Below are positions 24,048-32,673 of a DNA stretch of 38,334 bases, in pieces. Source of the stretch: Desulfobacula sp. (GTDB taxonomy: Bacteria; Desulfobacterota; Desulfobacteria; Desulfobacterales; Desulfobacteraceae); the NCBI RefSeq assembly GCF_021107415.1, contig NZ_JAIOSW010000014.1, positions 1 through 38,334 of the forward strand, given 5' to 3'. A program made the position numbers and the translations under genes. The notes under the pieces were generated by a model. That model saw nothing but the letters and a program-made list of their open reading frames with translations. It made no database searches and was not told the DNA's origin. Within the stretch, counting starts at the first letter, position 1, and each line of letters starts with the position of its first letter.

Positions 24048-25445
24048 CTATTCTGTTTTATCAAGGCGGTAGCGCATGGATCTTAAACTTAAATTTAAAT
24101 AATCAGCCGCCTTGCTTTTATTACCGCCTGCAATTTCCATGGCTTTTTTAAGATAACCATGCTCAATGATTGACAGGATTTCATCCAGGTCAACGCCCTG
24201 CTCAACATCATCAAGATCGAATCGTTGTCCTTTAATACCTTCAATCCATCTTCTTTTCTTATGCATGGAGATGGTCAGGCTTTCAGGTAAAATAATGTTT
24301 GTGGATGAGAGTGCCACGCTTCGCTCGATTAAGTTTTCAAGTTCCCTGACATTGCCGGGGAAACTGTATTTATTTAAAAAATCAATGGCATAAGAAGACA
24401 GCTTTACAATATCTTTTTCCATTTTTTCAGAATATTTTTCAGCAAAATGTTTTGCAAGAATTCCCACATCCCCTTTTCTGTCCCTTAACGGCGGGACCTT
24501 AATGGGAATAACATTGAGTCTGAAAAAAAGGTCTTCCCTGAAATTTCCCTCAATGACTTCCTGCTCAAGCTTTTTATTAGTGGCAGAAATAATTCTGACA
24601 TCCACTTTAATTTCTTTTGTCCCTCCCACGGGTTTAAAAGAGGTCTCCTGTACAGCTCGTAACAGTTTAACCTGCAAAATAGGAGACAGTTCCCCGATTT
24701 CATCAAGGAAAATGGTTCCTTGATCGGCTGCCTCAAAAAGTCCCTGTTTGTCACTGACAGCTCCTGTAAAAGAGCCTTTTACATGACCGAAAAATTCACT
24801 CTCTATTAAGGTGTCGGGGATACCACCGCAATTAACGACCACAAAGGATTTATCTCCCCGGTGGGAATTTTCATGAATTGCCCTTGCAATCAACTCCTTT
24901 CCAGTGCCACTCTCTCCTGTGATCAAAACATTGGTCTTTGTCGGGCCGACCTGTTTAATCCTTTTGTAAATGGCCTGCATTCCAGGACTTTTCCCAATAA
25001 TCCTGTTAAAATGCATATTGTCCCGAAGCTCTGATGAGGTCCGCTCTTTTTCCTGGTCCAGAGTCTTTAATTCAAGGGCTTTTTTAATCGTCTGCTTAAG
25101 CTCATTATTATCAAAGGGCTTGGGCACAAAATCATACGCCCCCTCATTCATGGCTTCAACAGCAATTTCCGTTGTTGAATATGCGGATATCATAATAATG
25201 ACTGTATCAGCATTTTTCTTTTTTGCTTTTCTTAAGACTTCAAGACCGGTAATATCTCCTAGGCGTATGTCGGTAAGTACAAGGTCATAATTATTTTTTT
25301 GAATCATCTTTAATGCCTGTTTGCCGTTTTTGGCATTTGACACCTCATATCCTTCTTTGGATAATAAAACCTCAAGAAACTCGCGCATGCTTTTTTCATC
25401 ATCCACAACAAGAATTTTGTGTATTTCAGTCATCATACTGCTCAT
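24048..25445 (-). CDS. pilR: PilR-like sigma54-dependent response regulator
   Basis: 465 residues. The receiver domain has the DDE triad near residue 15, phospho-acceptor Asp59 (LVLTDIRLGD) and the Lys in VPKPFD. The AAA+ domain has Walker A GESGTGKE, the sigma54-contact loop as GSFTGA instead of GAFTGA, Walker B TIFLDEIGEL, and the R-finger region FREDLFFRLNVIPI. A C-terminal Fis-type helix-turn-helix reads GGNKSKAADYLNLSLRSMRY, very like PilR. It lies tail to tail with the minor-pilin operon and 12 bp after pyrC; no PilS kinase is in the window. Several ATGs near the start make the first residues uncertain. Confidence 0.88.
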   Translation of the reverse strand: MSSMMTEIHKILVVDDEKSMREFLEVLLSKEGYEVSNAKNGKQALKMIQKNNYDLVLTDIRLGDITGLEVLRKAKKKNADTVIIMISAYSTTEIAVEAMNEGAYDFVPKPFDNNELKQTIKKALELKTLDQEKERTSSELRDNMHFNRIIGKSPGMQAIYKRIKQVGPTKTNVLITGESGTGKELIARAIHENSHRGDKSFVVVNCGGIPDTLIESEFFGHVKGSFTGAVSDKQGLFEAADQGTIFLDEIGELSPILQVKLLRAVQETSFKPVGGTKEIKVDVRIISATNKKLEQEVIEGNFREDLFFRLNVIPIKVPPLRDRKGDVGILAKHFAEKYSEKMEKDIVKLSSYAIDFLNKYSFPGNVRELENLIERSVALSSTNIILPESLTISMHKKRRWIEGIKGQRFDLDDVEQGVDLDEILSIIEHGYLKKAMEIAGGNKSKAADYLNLSLRSMRYRLDKTE

Positions 25446-25457
25446 ATCTCATATCTC

Positions 25458-26768
25458 TCATCTTTTATAAACAATCTTTCCATTCACCATGGTTAAAAAT
25501 GGTCTGCCCTTGACCTTAAGGCCTGCAAAAGGCGTATTTTTACTCTTGGATTTAAATTTTTCAGGATCAATTTCATAGGTATCATCAGGATCAATAATGG
25601 TTAGATCTGCGATATTGCCAGGGCGTATATCATTGTTGATCCCGATAAGTTTTGCCGGATGTTTTGCCATCTTATTTACAAGATCTTCCATGGTTAAAAA
25701 GCCATCATGGACCAATTTTAAGGATAATGATAATGAGGTTTCCAATCCAACAATACCAAATGGTGCCCTGTCAAATTCCACGTCTTTTTCTATGATGTTG
25801 TGGGGTGCATGATCCGATGCAATCACATCGATTGTTCCATCAACAAGACCGCAAATAACGGCCTGCCTGTCTTCTTCAGAACGTAACGGAGGATTCATTT
25901 TAAAATTGGTATCATACTCTTTCACATTTTCATCAGTTAATGTAAAATAGTGAGGAGCAGTTTCACAGGTGACCTTCACACCTCTTTTCTTTGCCTGCCG
26001 GATAGCTTCCACTGACTCTTTTGTACTTATATGACAAAAATGGACACATGCACCCGTGAGTTCTGAAAGTGCAATGTCTCTAACAACCATTATACTCTCG
26101 GCTGCGTTAGGGATCCCTTTTATTCCCCAAAATTTAGCAAAAGGACCTTCATTCATGGACCCGCCATCGACCATACTCAAATCTTCTGCATGAACAAAAA
26201 CCGGAATATCCAAACCCTTGCAATATTCCAATGCTTGCCGCATCATGTTTGAATTTTCGACTGGTTTTCCATCATCGGTTACCGCAACAATCCCGGCCTG
26301 TTTCATGTCATATATTTCAGCGAGCGTGTCCCCCAATGAACCCTGGGTAATGGCTCCGGCGGGATATACTTTTGAAAGACCCAACTCCTCTGCACGATTG
26401 ATAATAAACTTTGTCACCTGGCTGTTATCATTTACCGGAATTGTGTTGGGCATGGAACAGACGGCTGTAAATCCGCCTTTGGCTGCAGCCGCAAGCCCTG
26501 TTTCAATGGTTTCCTTATATTCGTGCCCGGGTTCTCTCAAATGGACATGAATATCAATCAATCCGGGAACGACAATCAACCCTGTTGCATCAATTATTCT
26601 AATATCAGTCGGAGTCTCATTGTCTGTCTGATTAAAACTTGGGTTAAAAGCCGGATCAGAAATCGGGTCAACAATGGCTTCAATAAGATGATCTTTGATA
26701 ATGATATCTCTTTTGTCATCAATATTTCCCGGGTCAAGAACCCGCGCCCCTTTAATCCGAATCTGCAT
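25458..26768 (-). CDS. pyrC: Dihydroorotase, class I
   Basis: 436-residue amidohydrolase of pyrimidine synthesis, closing carbamoyl aspartate to dihydroorotate. Metal and substrate motifs are present: DIHVHLREPG (His74, His76), VTDDGKPV, VHAED, HFCHIST, CETAPHYFTLTDEN and VIASDHAPHN. A stretch of about 20 residues rich in Pro, Asn and Asp (near residues 34-54) interrupts the usual short N-terminal beta-domain turn and is absent from most class I enzymes. The gene lies 11 bp downstream of lepB and 12 bp before the PilR-like gene. Confidence 0.95.
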   Translation of the reverse strand: MQIRIKGARVLDPGNIDDKRDIIIKDHLIEAIVDPISDPAFNPSFNQTDNETPTDIRIIDATGLIVVPGLIDIHVHLREPGHEYKETIETGLAAAAKGGFTAVCSMPNTIPVNDNSQVTKFIINRAEELGLSKVYPAGAITQGSLGDTLAEIYDMKQAGIVAVTDDGKPVENSNMMRQALEYCKGLDIPVFVHAEDLSMVDGGSMNEGPFAKFWGIKGIPNAAESIMVVRDIALSELTGACVHFCHISTKESVEAIRQAKKRGVKVTCETAPHYFTLTDENVKEYDTNFKMNPPLRSEEDRQAVICGLVDGTIDVIASDHAPHNIIEKDVEFDRAPFGIVGLETSLSLSLKLVHDGFLTMEDLVNKMAKHPAKLIGINNDIRPGNIADLTIIDPDDTYEIDPEKFKSKSKNTPFAGLKVKGRPFLTMVNGKIVYKR

Positions 26769-26779
26769 GTTAGGCTACC

Positions 26780-27403
26780 TTATATTAATATATCACCAAT
26801 TCTATTCCATCTTACTCCAAACTTATTCTTATTCCATGACCAGTAAATGATAAACGCTTCGCCTTTAACCTCCGTAAGGTCAACAAATCCCCAGAACCTG
26901 CTGTCATGACTATTGTCCCTGTTATCACCCATGACGAACAGCTTATTTTCAGGTACTATAATTTTTCTTAAATTATCCCTTGAACTGTAATTTCCCGGGA
27001 TTATTTCTCCGGTTTTATAAACAGCATACTTCTCGCCTTCAAGCAAATTATTATTTACATAGAGTTTTTTGTTAATGATTTCCAGCGTATCACCCCCAGT
27101 GGCCATCACTCTTTTTATAAAATCTTTGGAAGGATCTTCAGGATACTTGAATACAACAATATCACCCTTTTGTGGATTCTTCACAGAAATGAGGGTTTTA
27201 CCGCCCGTAAATGGAATTTTTACGCCATAAATAAATTTGTTAACAAGAATCTGGTCTCCGATTTGAAGCGTTTCCAGCATGGAACCGGATGGAATCTTAA
27301 ATGCCTGGACTATAAATGTTCTGATAAACATGGCAATAATAATCGCTATAATGATTGCCTCTGTATTTTCCCGCAAAGAACTCTTGGATTTCTTTTCTGC
27401 CAT
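26780..27403 (-). CDS. lepB: Signal peptidase I
   Basis: 207 residues. A single N-terminal membrane segment (about 16-35) is followed by the catalytic Ser41 in KIPSGSMLETLQIGD and the general-base Lys97 in DFIKRVMATGGD; box E is VMGDNRDNSHDSRFWG. It removes signal peptides at the outer face of the inner membrane and should serve the exported proteins of this window, though not the prepilins, which need a type IV prepilin peptidase that is not seen here. A 20-bp tandem repeat separates it from the upstream gene. Confidence 0.95.
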   Translation of the reverse strand: MAEKKSKSSLRENTEAIIIAIIIAMFIRTFIVQAFKIPSGSMLETLQIGDQILVNKFIYGVKIPFTGGKTLISVKNPQKGDIVVFKYPEDPSKDFIKRVMATGGDTLEIINKKLYVNNNLLEGEKYAVYKTGEIIPGNYSSRDNLRKIIVPENKLFVMGDNRDNSHDSRFWGFVDLTEVKGEAFIIYWSWNKNKFGVRWNRIGDILI

Positions 27404-27426
27404 TTGATATCCTTAACTTAACCTTT

Positions 27427-27466
27427 CATATAAAACATGTGCCGGTCATATAAAACATGCGTCGGT
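27427..27466 (+). repeat. Two-copy 20-bp tandem repeat upstream of lepB
   Basis: CATATAAAACATGTGCCGGT is followed at once by CATATAAAACATGCGTCGGT; 18 of 20 bases agree. The pair fills almost the whole gap between the lepB start and the stop codon of the upstream gene, which begins exactly at its right end. It may come from slippage. Confidence 0.75.
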
Positions 27467-28630
27467 CTAATTGAACATATGCTGAGGATGACTTAAAAAG
27501 AATTTTGCATTTTGGATGGACTTTTTTAAGATATCAGCTATTTTTCGTGCCTTTACCATACTGGATAAAGGAACTGTTGGAATTTTTCTGCCTTTGATCA
27601 TTATCCAACCGCTTTTCAGCTCTGCATAGCTGACTTGCCCATAGGATTTTGAGATGCCTTTTGGATAATCATATCCATAATCAACGATCTGGGTGAACAA
27701 ATCCTCGTCTGAAACCGATGTAAATTTAAGGATTTCCTCATTTATAATCGGGATGGGTATCCCAAAGCCAACGGACAGTGAGCATCCATAACCGCGAATA
27801 CTTTGCCCCACAAGCCATTCAGGGGACATCTCTTTTAAATCCCCCATCACGGAAAGGGTCCCTGCCGGTGTAACCGGCACACCGTTCAATCCTCTTTCAA
27901 CCTGATTCTTATGCTGGGTACCGGTCCATGTCACATACCCTTGTGCACCGCCTAAAAAAATCCGGGTTCCAACACCAATGGTTTTTAAATAAGGATCATT
28001 CAATAACGGACTGAGCTCACCTGAGGTTGAATAATTGGCATTTCCCATGTCTGATTTTAATGTCCCCATATAAGTATATTTTATCTTATCGGATTTATTA
28101 ATTGCACAATTATAATTTTGATAGGCATTTCGAGGATTACACAACATGGCATTGGGCAAGTCTTTCAAAGTAACAAGCTTTTCTATTTCTCTATTGGGAT
28201 AACAATCCGTACCATAGCTTTGGGCTCTTATATGAACTTGTTTCCCCGCGACCAGGTCCTGGATCACATGACCGCCGCCATAATTGAATTCACCGGGATG
28301 GCGTTTATTTAACGGATCATCTTCGCAGGTCTGGGTTGCACCCAGATAACAATCCACTGCTGCCACTCCTGAATACGCCTCTACATTATTAAACCAGGTT
28401 TTACTAGTCCGGACAAGGGGTTTGGATTGACCGATATTGATAAACACGCCTGAAGAACACATGGGTGCAAATGTTCCCGTGGTCACTACATCAATTTTCC
28501 TAGCAGCTTCAACAACACCCTGCTTTTTTGCAATATCAATAATTTCTTCTGCAGTAACAACTACAGCTTCACCATCAGCGATTTTTTTATTTATCTGTTC
28601 AATCGTTTTATTAACTTTATACTGACTCAT
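27467..28630 (-). CDS. Homocysteine biosynthesis protein, HcyBio/DUF39 family
   Basis: 387 residues from ATG 28630, preceded by AAAGGG; an earlier TTG start at 28654 is less likely. The sequence KIDVVTTGTFAPMCSSGVFI, KTWFNNVEAYSGVAAVDCYL, EFNYGGGHVIQDLVAGK, and VGTRIFLGGAQGYVTWTGTQ is typical of the HcyBio family found in anaerobes such as methanogens and sulfate reducers, where it helps form homocysteine from aspartate semialdehyde and sulfide. The conserved cysteines near the start of the core (MCSSG, DCYLG) are kept. The usual companion ferredoxin-domain protein is not adjacent in this window. Its presence supports an anaerobic host. Confidence 0.87.
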   Translation of the reverse strand: MSQYKVNKTIEQINKKIADGEAVVVTAEEIIDIAKKQGVVEAARKIDVVTTGTFAPMCSSGVFINIGQSKPLVRTSKTWFNNVEAYSGVAAVDCYLGATQTCEDDPLNKRHPGEFNYGGGHVIQDLVAGKQVHIRAQSYGTDCYPNREIEKLVTLKDLPNAMLCNPRNAYQNYNCAINKSDKIKYTYMGTLKSDMGNANYSTSGELSPLLNDPYLKTIGVGTRIFLGGAQGYVTWTGTQHKNQVERGLNGVPVTPAGTLSVMGDLKEMSPEWLVGQSIRGYGCSLSVGFGIPIPIINEEILKFTSVSDEDLFTQIVDYGYDYPKGISKSYGQVSYAELKSGWIMIKGRKIPTVPLSSMVKARKIADILKKSIQNAKFFLSHPQHMFN

Positions 28631-28674
28631 AACAACCCTTTGATTTGGGGACAAATTTCAAATCTGCTGCCCCC

Positions 28675-30072
28675 CTAATTTGACATCTGTTTCACAAAAT
28701 CTATTTTTGATGTAATGTTATTTTTAATCCATGAACCATCCCACCATTCCACCGGATTTACAAAAACATTGTGAACAATCATTGAAAAATGAAGATGATC
28801 ACCACCGGCAAGACCTGTCAGACCCGTAAAACCAATATCATCACCCTTTTGAACCAACTCCCCTTTGTTGACTGAAATCTGATTTAGATGTGAATAAAGA
28901 CTGCAAAGTCCGAACCCGTGATCTATTATCACTGTATTGCCGAATATACCAATAGATTGTGCAAAAATCACCCTGCCTGAATTGGCAGCTTTCACAGGTG
29001 CATTAGATATTGAAGCAAGATCAATCCCTAAGTGAACCGACCTGTCAATCTCTTTGCCTTTATATTTATAAATCCTTTGATCAGCAAAACCTGCTCTTCT
29101 GGCAGAACCTCTAAGTCTTAAAAATCTGCCATCCCAGTATTTTTTATTTTCAGTCATTTGGGGAATGCTTAATATAGTTTCAACATTATTTTTTCTGACC
29201 TTGCTGTTAATATATAAAAATTTTTTCAGCAATGGATTTTCTTGTTCCTGGCCAATCTTTTGAGCAAAGGATCCATTCTTTGTATCCACATCAAAATCAG
29301 ACATTTTCCGCTCTAAAAATCGGTCAGGGATATTCAAAATATCTGTTTTAAATTTTTTATCCCTTATATAATGATAAAATCCTCTCTTTGTAATATTTCC
29401 TGCCATATCAACAGCCATGACAGATAGTTGAGTACCTGGACCCTGCAGGTGGCTTAACGCAAAAAAAGCGGTATAAATATTTTTATTCTCAAAAAGACCT
29501 GCATGGCCCGGAAAAAAATTATTACCTGCCGTGACACCACTTTTTACATTTTCTTCAAAAAGTTCATAAATAACAAGACCGGTCCCCCCCCGTTCAATAT
29601 TGTGGCGTTTGGTTAAAACGCTTACCTTGGGAGATTTTGAATCAATAATTACCTTTTTCTCAATATAAGAAATATTGCCCTTGTTCCATCCTCGCCATGA
29701 GTAGTCGGAGACCATTATTCGAATGACGGCATCACCGTCTGTCATTCCGTATTTCCAGGACTCAACCGGTATGATAAAAGAATCTTTTATAGTCTTTGAG
29801 TCAGACAACAAGCCTAAAAAAATTGAGGGTTTATATTGTCTTTCAAGCAAAACCTTTTCTTTGCCCTGTTGCATGATCGAGACCATGATTTTGCGAAGAC
29901 CTGTTTTTATATCCGTCACATGAAGAGACATCTCATAGGATTTTTTTAAATATAAAGAAGGCAGTTGAATATCCACAACAGGTTTATTACCTTCATATTT
30001 ATAGACAAACACCCAAATCATTGGAATTAAAACAACGAAGAACAGGACTGAGACAATGAGTCTTTTCATCAA
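28675..30072 (-). CDS. M23 family metallopeptidase (LytM domain), membrane anchored
   Basis: 465 residues. One N-terminal membrane segment is followed by a long periplasmic region of beta-like segments (about 30-240), for example MVSDYSWRGWNKGNISYI and MAVDMAGNITKRGFYHYI, resembling Ig-like folds. The C-terminal LytM domain keeps the zinc site: HLGIDLAS (His and Asp), the catalytic YSHLNQI and HLHFSMIVH. It should therefore be an active peptidoglycan endopeptidase, not a degenerate EnvC/NlpD-type activator. It is divergent from kdsA, and the upstream gene of the minus-strand run. Confidence 0.9.
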   Translation of the reverse strand: MMKRLIVSVLFFVVLIPMIWVFVYKYEGNKPVVDIQLPSLYLKKSYEMSLHVTDIKTGLRKIMVSIMQQGKEKVLLERQYKPSIFLGLLSDSKTIKDSFIIPVESWKYGMTDGDAVIRIMVSDYSWRGWNKGNISYIEKKVIIDSKSPKVSVLTKRHNIERGGTGLVIYELFEENVKSGVTAGNNFFPGHAGLFENKNIYTAFFALSHLQGPGTQLSVMAVDMAGNITKRGFYHYIRDKKFKTDILNIPDRFLERKMSDFDVDTKNGSFAQKIGQEQENPLLKKFLYINSKVRKNNVETILSIPQMTENKKYWDGRFLRLRGSARRAGFADQRIYKYKGKEIDRSVHLGIDLASISNAPVKAANSGRVIFAQSIGIFGNTVIIDHGFGLCSLYSHLNQISVNKGELVQKGDDIGFTGLTGLAGGDHLHFSMIVHNVFVNPVEWWDGSWIKNNITSKIDFVKQMSN

Positions 30073-30165
30073 TAATACCTATCTTTTCAGGCGGTTAGTA
30101 GAAGTTTAAATAAAATTACAGTAAAATAGCAGCTATAGCATAACTTATCAAGCAATTTTCCATTC

Positions 30166-30192
30166 TTGACTTTTTGGGCCTCAAAATATAAT
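30166..30192 (+). promoter_or_regulatory. Possible sigma70 promoter of the kdsA operon
   Basis: TTGACT and TATAAT lie 15 bases apart on the plus strand, 34 bases before the kdsA ATG. The boxes are good but the spacing is two bases shorter than ideal, so this is tentative. Confidence 0.4.
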
Positions 30193-30226
30193 TTGGCCTG
30201 AAAAACTTCTATTTAGGACTTAACTT

Positions 30227-31039
30227 ATGAATAATTTTTTCTTTAATTTAATAAATAAACCGGAGCCTGTTTTTTTCCTTATTGCAGGCCCCTGTGTTAT
30301 TGAAAATCATGAAATAACCTTTTTGATTGCAAATCATTTAAAAAAGATTACCCATCAGCTTGATATACCTTTTATTTTCAAAGCCTCTTTTGATAAAGCA
30401 AACCGGACATCTATCCAATCTTTCAGGGGACCCGGGTTTGATAAAGGACTCAACATTCTTAACGCTATTAAAAAAGAATTGGATATTCCGATTATTTCGG
30501 ATATCCACTTACCTGACCAGGCTAAAAAGGCGGCAGAAGTTCTGGATATTATCCAAATACCGGCATTCCTTTGCAGACAAACGGATTTAATTCTAGCGGC
30601 ATGCAATACCGGCAAACCTGTTAACATAAAAAAAGGGCAGTTCTTATCCCCTTTGGAATGCAATAATATTCTGAACAAGGCAAAAGAATCCGGCAATACA
30701 AATATCTGTATTACTGAAAGAGGATCATCCTTTGGCTATAATAATCTTGTGGTGGACTTTCGGTCCATACCTATCATTAAAAATTTAGGTGCCCCCGTAG
30801 TATTTGATGCCACTCACAGTGTTCAGCTTCCGGGAGGTGCTACGGATTCTTCTGCCGGTGAAAGCCAGTTTGTTCCCACCCTGTCAAGGGCTGCCATTGC
30901 TGTAGGCGCTGACGGATTATTTATTGAAACCCATCCAGAACCTGAGAAAGCCCTGTGTGACGGACCTAATTCTATGCCGTTAAACGATATGGAAGACCTT
31001 TTATCCACTCTTCTGGCCATCAAAAAAGTGGTCGGATAA
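30227..31039 (+). CDS. kdsA: 3-deoxy-8-phosphooctulonate synthase (Kdo-8-phosphate synthase)
   Basis: 270 residues. The enzyme joins phosphoenolpyruvate and arabinose 5-phosphate to give Kdo 8-phosphate for lipid A-core. Motifs: LIAGPCVIENHE, IFKASFDKANRTSIQSFRGP, IQIPAFLCRQTDL, NIKKGQFLSPLE, ERGSSFGYNNLVVDFRS and FIETHPEPEKA. The Cys in AGPCVIE marks the metal-dependent class (as in Aquifex), whereas E. coli has Asn there. It is the first gene of a long rightward operon and is followed by kdsC after 5 bp, so two successive Kdo steps are joined. Confidence 0.95.
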   Translation: MNNFFFNLINKPEPVFFLIAGPCVIENHEITFLIANHLKKITHQLDIPFIFKASFDKANRTSIQSFRGPGFDKGLNILNAIKKELDIPIISDIHLPDQAKKAAEVLDIIQIPAFLCRQTDLILAACNTGKPVNIKKGQFLSPLECNNILNKAKESGNTNICITERGSSFGYNNLVVDFRSIPIIKNLGAPVVFDATHSVQLPGGATDSSAGESQFVPTLSRAAIAVGADGLFIETHPEPEKALCDGPNSMPLNDMEDLLSTLLAIKKVVG

Positions 31040-31044
31040 ATAAT

Positions 31045-31560
31045 ATGAAAAGCAAACTTGCAGCTATTGAACTCTTGCTCCTGGATGTGGATGGTGTCTT
31101 AACTGACGGAAATATCACCTATTCAGATTCAGGAGAACAGATAAAGAGTTTTAATTCAAAGGATGGCCTTGGCATGAGGCTTCTAATGGATGCAGGGATA
31201 GACATCGGTATCATCACGGGCCGCAAATCAAAGGCCTTGGAATACCGGTGTGAAAATCTTGGCATAACCTTATTGTTTGCCGGTATCAAGGATAAATCAA
31301 AAGCCCTTGATACCATCATCTCCCGGACAGGAATAGCGGCGAAAAAAATTGCTTTTGCAGGAGATGATCTGATTGATCTGCCTGTCATGAAAAGAGTGGG
31401 CTTTTCTTTTTGTGTTTCCAACGCTTCCTATGATGTTCAAAACCATTGTGACATTATCACAAACCAGAAAGGAGGTCAGGGAGCGGTCAGGGAAATCTGT
31501 GAAAGCATTCTGAAAGCAAAAGGATTATGGGGCATCATCCTTAATAGATACTTGTCATGA
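31045..31560 (+). CDS. kdsC: 3-deoxy-8-phosphooctulonate phosphatase
   Basis: 171-residue HAD phosphatase without a cap domain, the usual size for KdsC. The nucleophile lies in LLLDVDGVLTDGNI, motif II is GIITGRKSKALEYR, and the acidic motif is FAGDDLIDLPVMKRVG. The Gly-rich tail (NQKGGQGAVREICE) that closes over the neighbouring subunit in the tetramer is also present. It removes phosphate from Kdo 8-phosphate. The stop overlaps the lptC start by four bases. Confidence 0.94.
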   Translation: MKSKLAAIELLLLDVDGVLTDGNITYSDSGEQIKSFNSKDGLGMRLLMDAGIDIGIITGRKSKALEYRCENLGITLLFAGIKDKSKALDTIISRTGIAAKKIAFAGDDLIDLPVMKRVGFSFCVSNASYDVQNHCDIITNQKGGQGAVREICESILKAKGLWGIILNRYLS

Positions 31561-32135
31561 CACACTCTTTAAAACAAAAACTGACCATTCCATTGATCGG
31601 ATTGCTGATATTAATAATTATCATTATCATTGGTTTTTTTTATTTTGACAAGTTACTCTCCAAGCCCCTAAAAATCCATGATATTAAAATAGACACCAAA
31701 GCTGCCTTGAAATTGAATGTTTTAAAACAGATTTCAAAAAAAAACGGAGTAAAGGAGTGGGAGTTGACGGCCGCTTCCGCCACTCTTTTGAAAAATGAAG
31801 AAAAAGCGGTTCTTATTGATGTCTCAATTATTTTTTTTACAAAAGATAATAAAAAAGTTCACTTAACGTCTGAAAAAGGCGTTCTGAATACAAAAACCCA
31901 TGACATGATATTTTCAGACAATGTGGTTGTAAGGCATGAAACTTCTGTTCTGAGAACTGATAAGTTGCATTATAATAAAAAAGAACATATAATAACCTCC
32001 AACACTCACGTGACACTTGAAAAGGAAAATTCCGTCATTGAAGCAGACTCAATGACAACCAATTTGAATGATAATATGACAATTTTAAAGGGGCATGTTA
32101 AGGGAACCTTCAGTGAAGACTTCAATATTCTGTAA
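31557..32135 (+). CDS. lptC: LPS export protein LptC
   Basis: 192 residues: one membrane segment near the N-terminus (about 12-32, LIGLLILIIIIIIGFFYFDK) and a periplasmic beta-jellyroll of the LptC/OstA type (GVKEWELTAASATLLKNEEK, VLNTKTHDMIFSDNVVVRHE, VIEADSMTTNLND). It passes LPS from the LptB2FG transporter to LptA. LptF and LptG are not in the window, as is usual because they are encoded elsewhere. The start overlaps kdsC by ATGA. Confidence 0.9.
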   Translation: MTHSLKQKLTIPLIGLLILIIIIIIGFFYFDKLLSKPLKIHDIKIDTKAALKLNVLKQISKKNGVKEWELTAASATLLKNEEKAVLIDVSIIFFTKDNKKVHLTSEKGVLNTKTHDMIFSDNVVVRHETSVLRTDKLHYNKKEHIITSNTHVTLEKENSVIEADSMTTNLNDNMTILKGHVKGTFSEDFNIL

Positions 32136-32673
32136 AACAGCACTTAAATTTTTGTTTTCTCTTATTCTTATTTGCTTTGCGCTTGTTTTAAAAACAAATA
32201 ATGTCTATTCTCAAACCCAAAATGAGGCCGATAAAGCGCCCCTTCATGTTGTATCCGACAAAATGATTGCACAACAAAACGCATCAATGGTCGAATTTAT
32301 CGGAAATGTTAAAGCCACAAGAGAAGATTCTATTGTGTTTGCGGATTCTATTAAAATTTATTTTGTTGATGACAGCACAGATAAAGATAATTCTGCTCAA
32401 AGCAATGTAAAAAAAATTGTTTCAACCGGAAATGTCAGATATACGGCTGGAAAACAAAAGGCATTTGCTGATAAAGCGGTCTACACGACTCACGATGAGA
32501 TACTGGTTCTTACAGGCAAATCCCCTAAATTAATAACCGGTACAAATTTTGTAACCGGGAAAAAAATTACTCTTTTTAGAAATCAAGACAAGGTAATAGT
32601 AGAAAGTGACGGTACAAAAAAAAGAGTTGAAGCCTTCTTCAATCCTGAAGATAATATTACTGATAAACAATAA
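32113..32673 (+). CDS. lptA: LPS transport periplasmic protein LptA
   Basis: About 186 residues from GTG 32113, which has AAGGGA seven bases upstream; an ATG at 32095 is also in frame but its purine run is only one base away. A signal peptide ends near VYSQ. The mature OstA-like domain starts APLHVVSDKMIAQQNASMVE and contains FIGNVKATREDSIVFADSIK, VSTGNVRYTAGKQKAFADKA and VLTGKSPKLITG, the repeating strand pattern of the LptA bridge. It overlaps lptC by 23 bases and touches lptB by one base (TAATG). Confidence 0.9.
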   Translation: MKTSIFCKTALKFLFSLILICFALVLKTNNVYSQTQNEADKAPLHVVSDKMIAQQNASMVEFIGNVKATREDSIVFADSIKIYFVDDSTDKDNSAQSNVKKIVSTGNVRYTAGKQKAFADKAVYTTHDEILVLTGKSPKLITGTNFVTGKKITLFRNQDKVIVESDGTKKRVEAFFNPEDNITDKQ

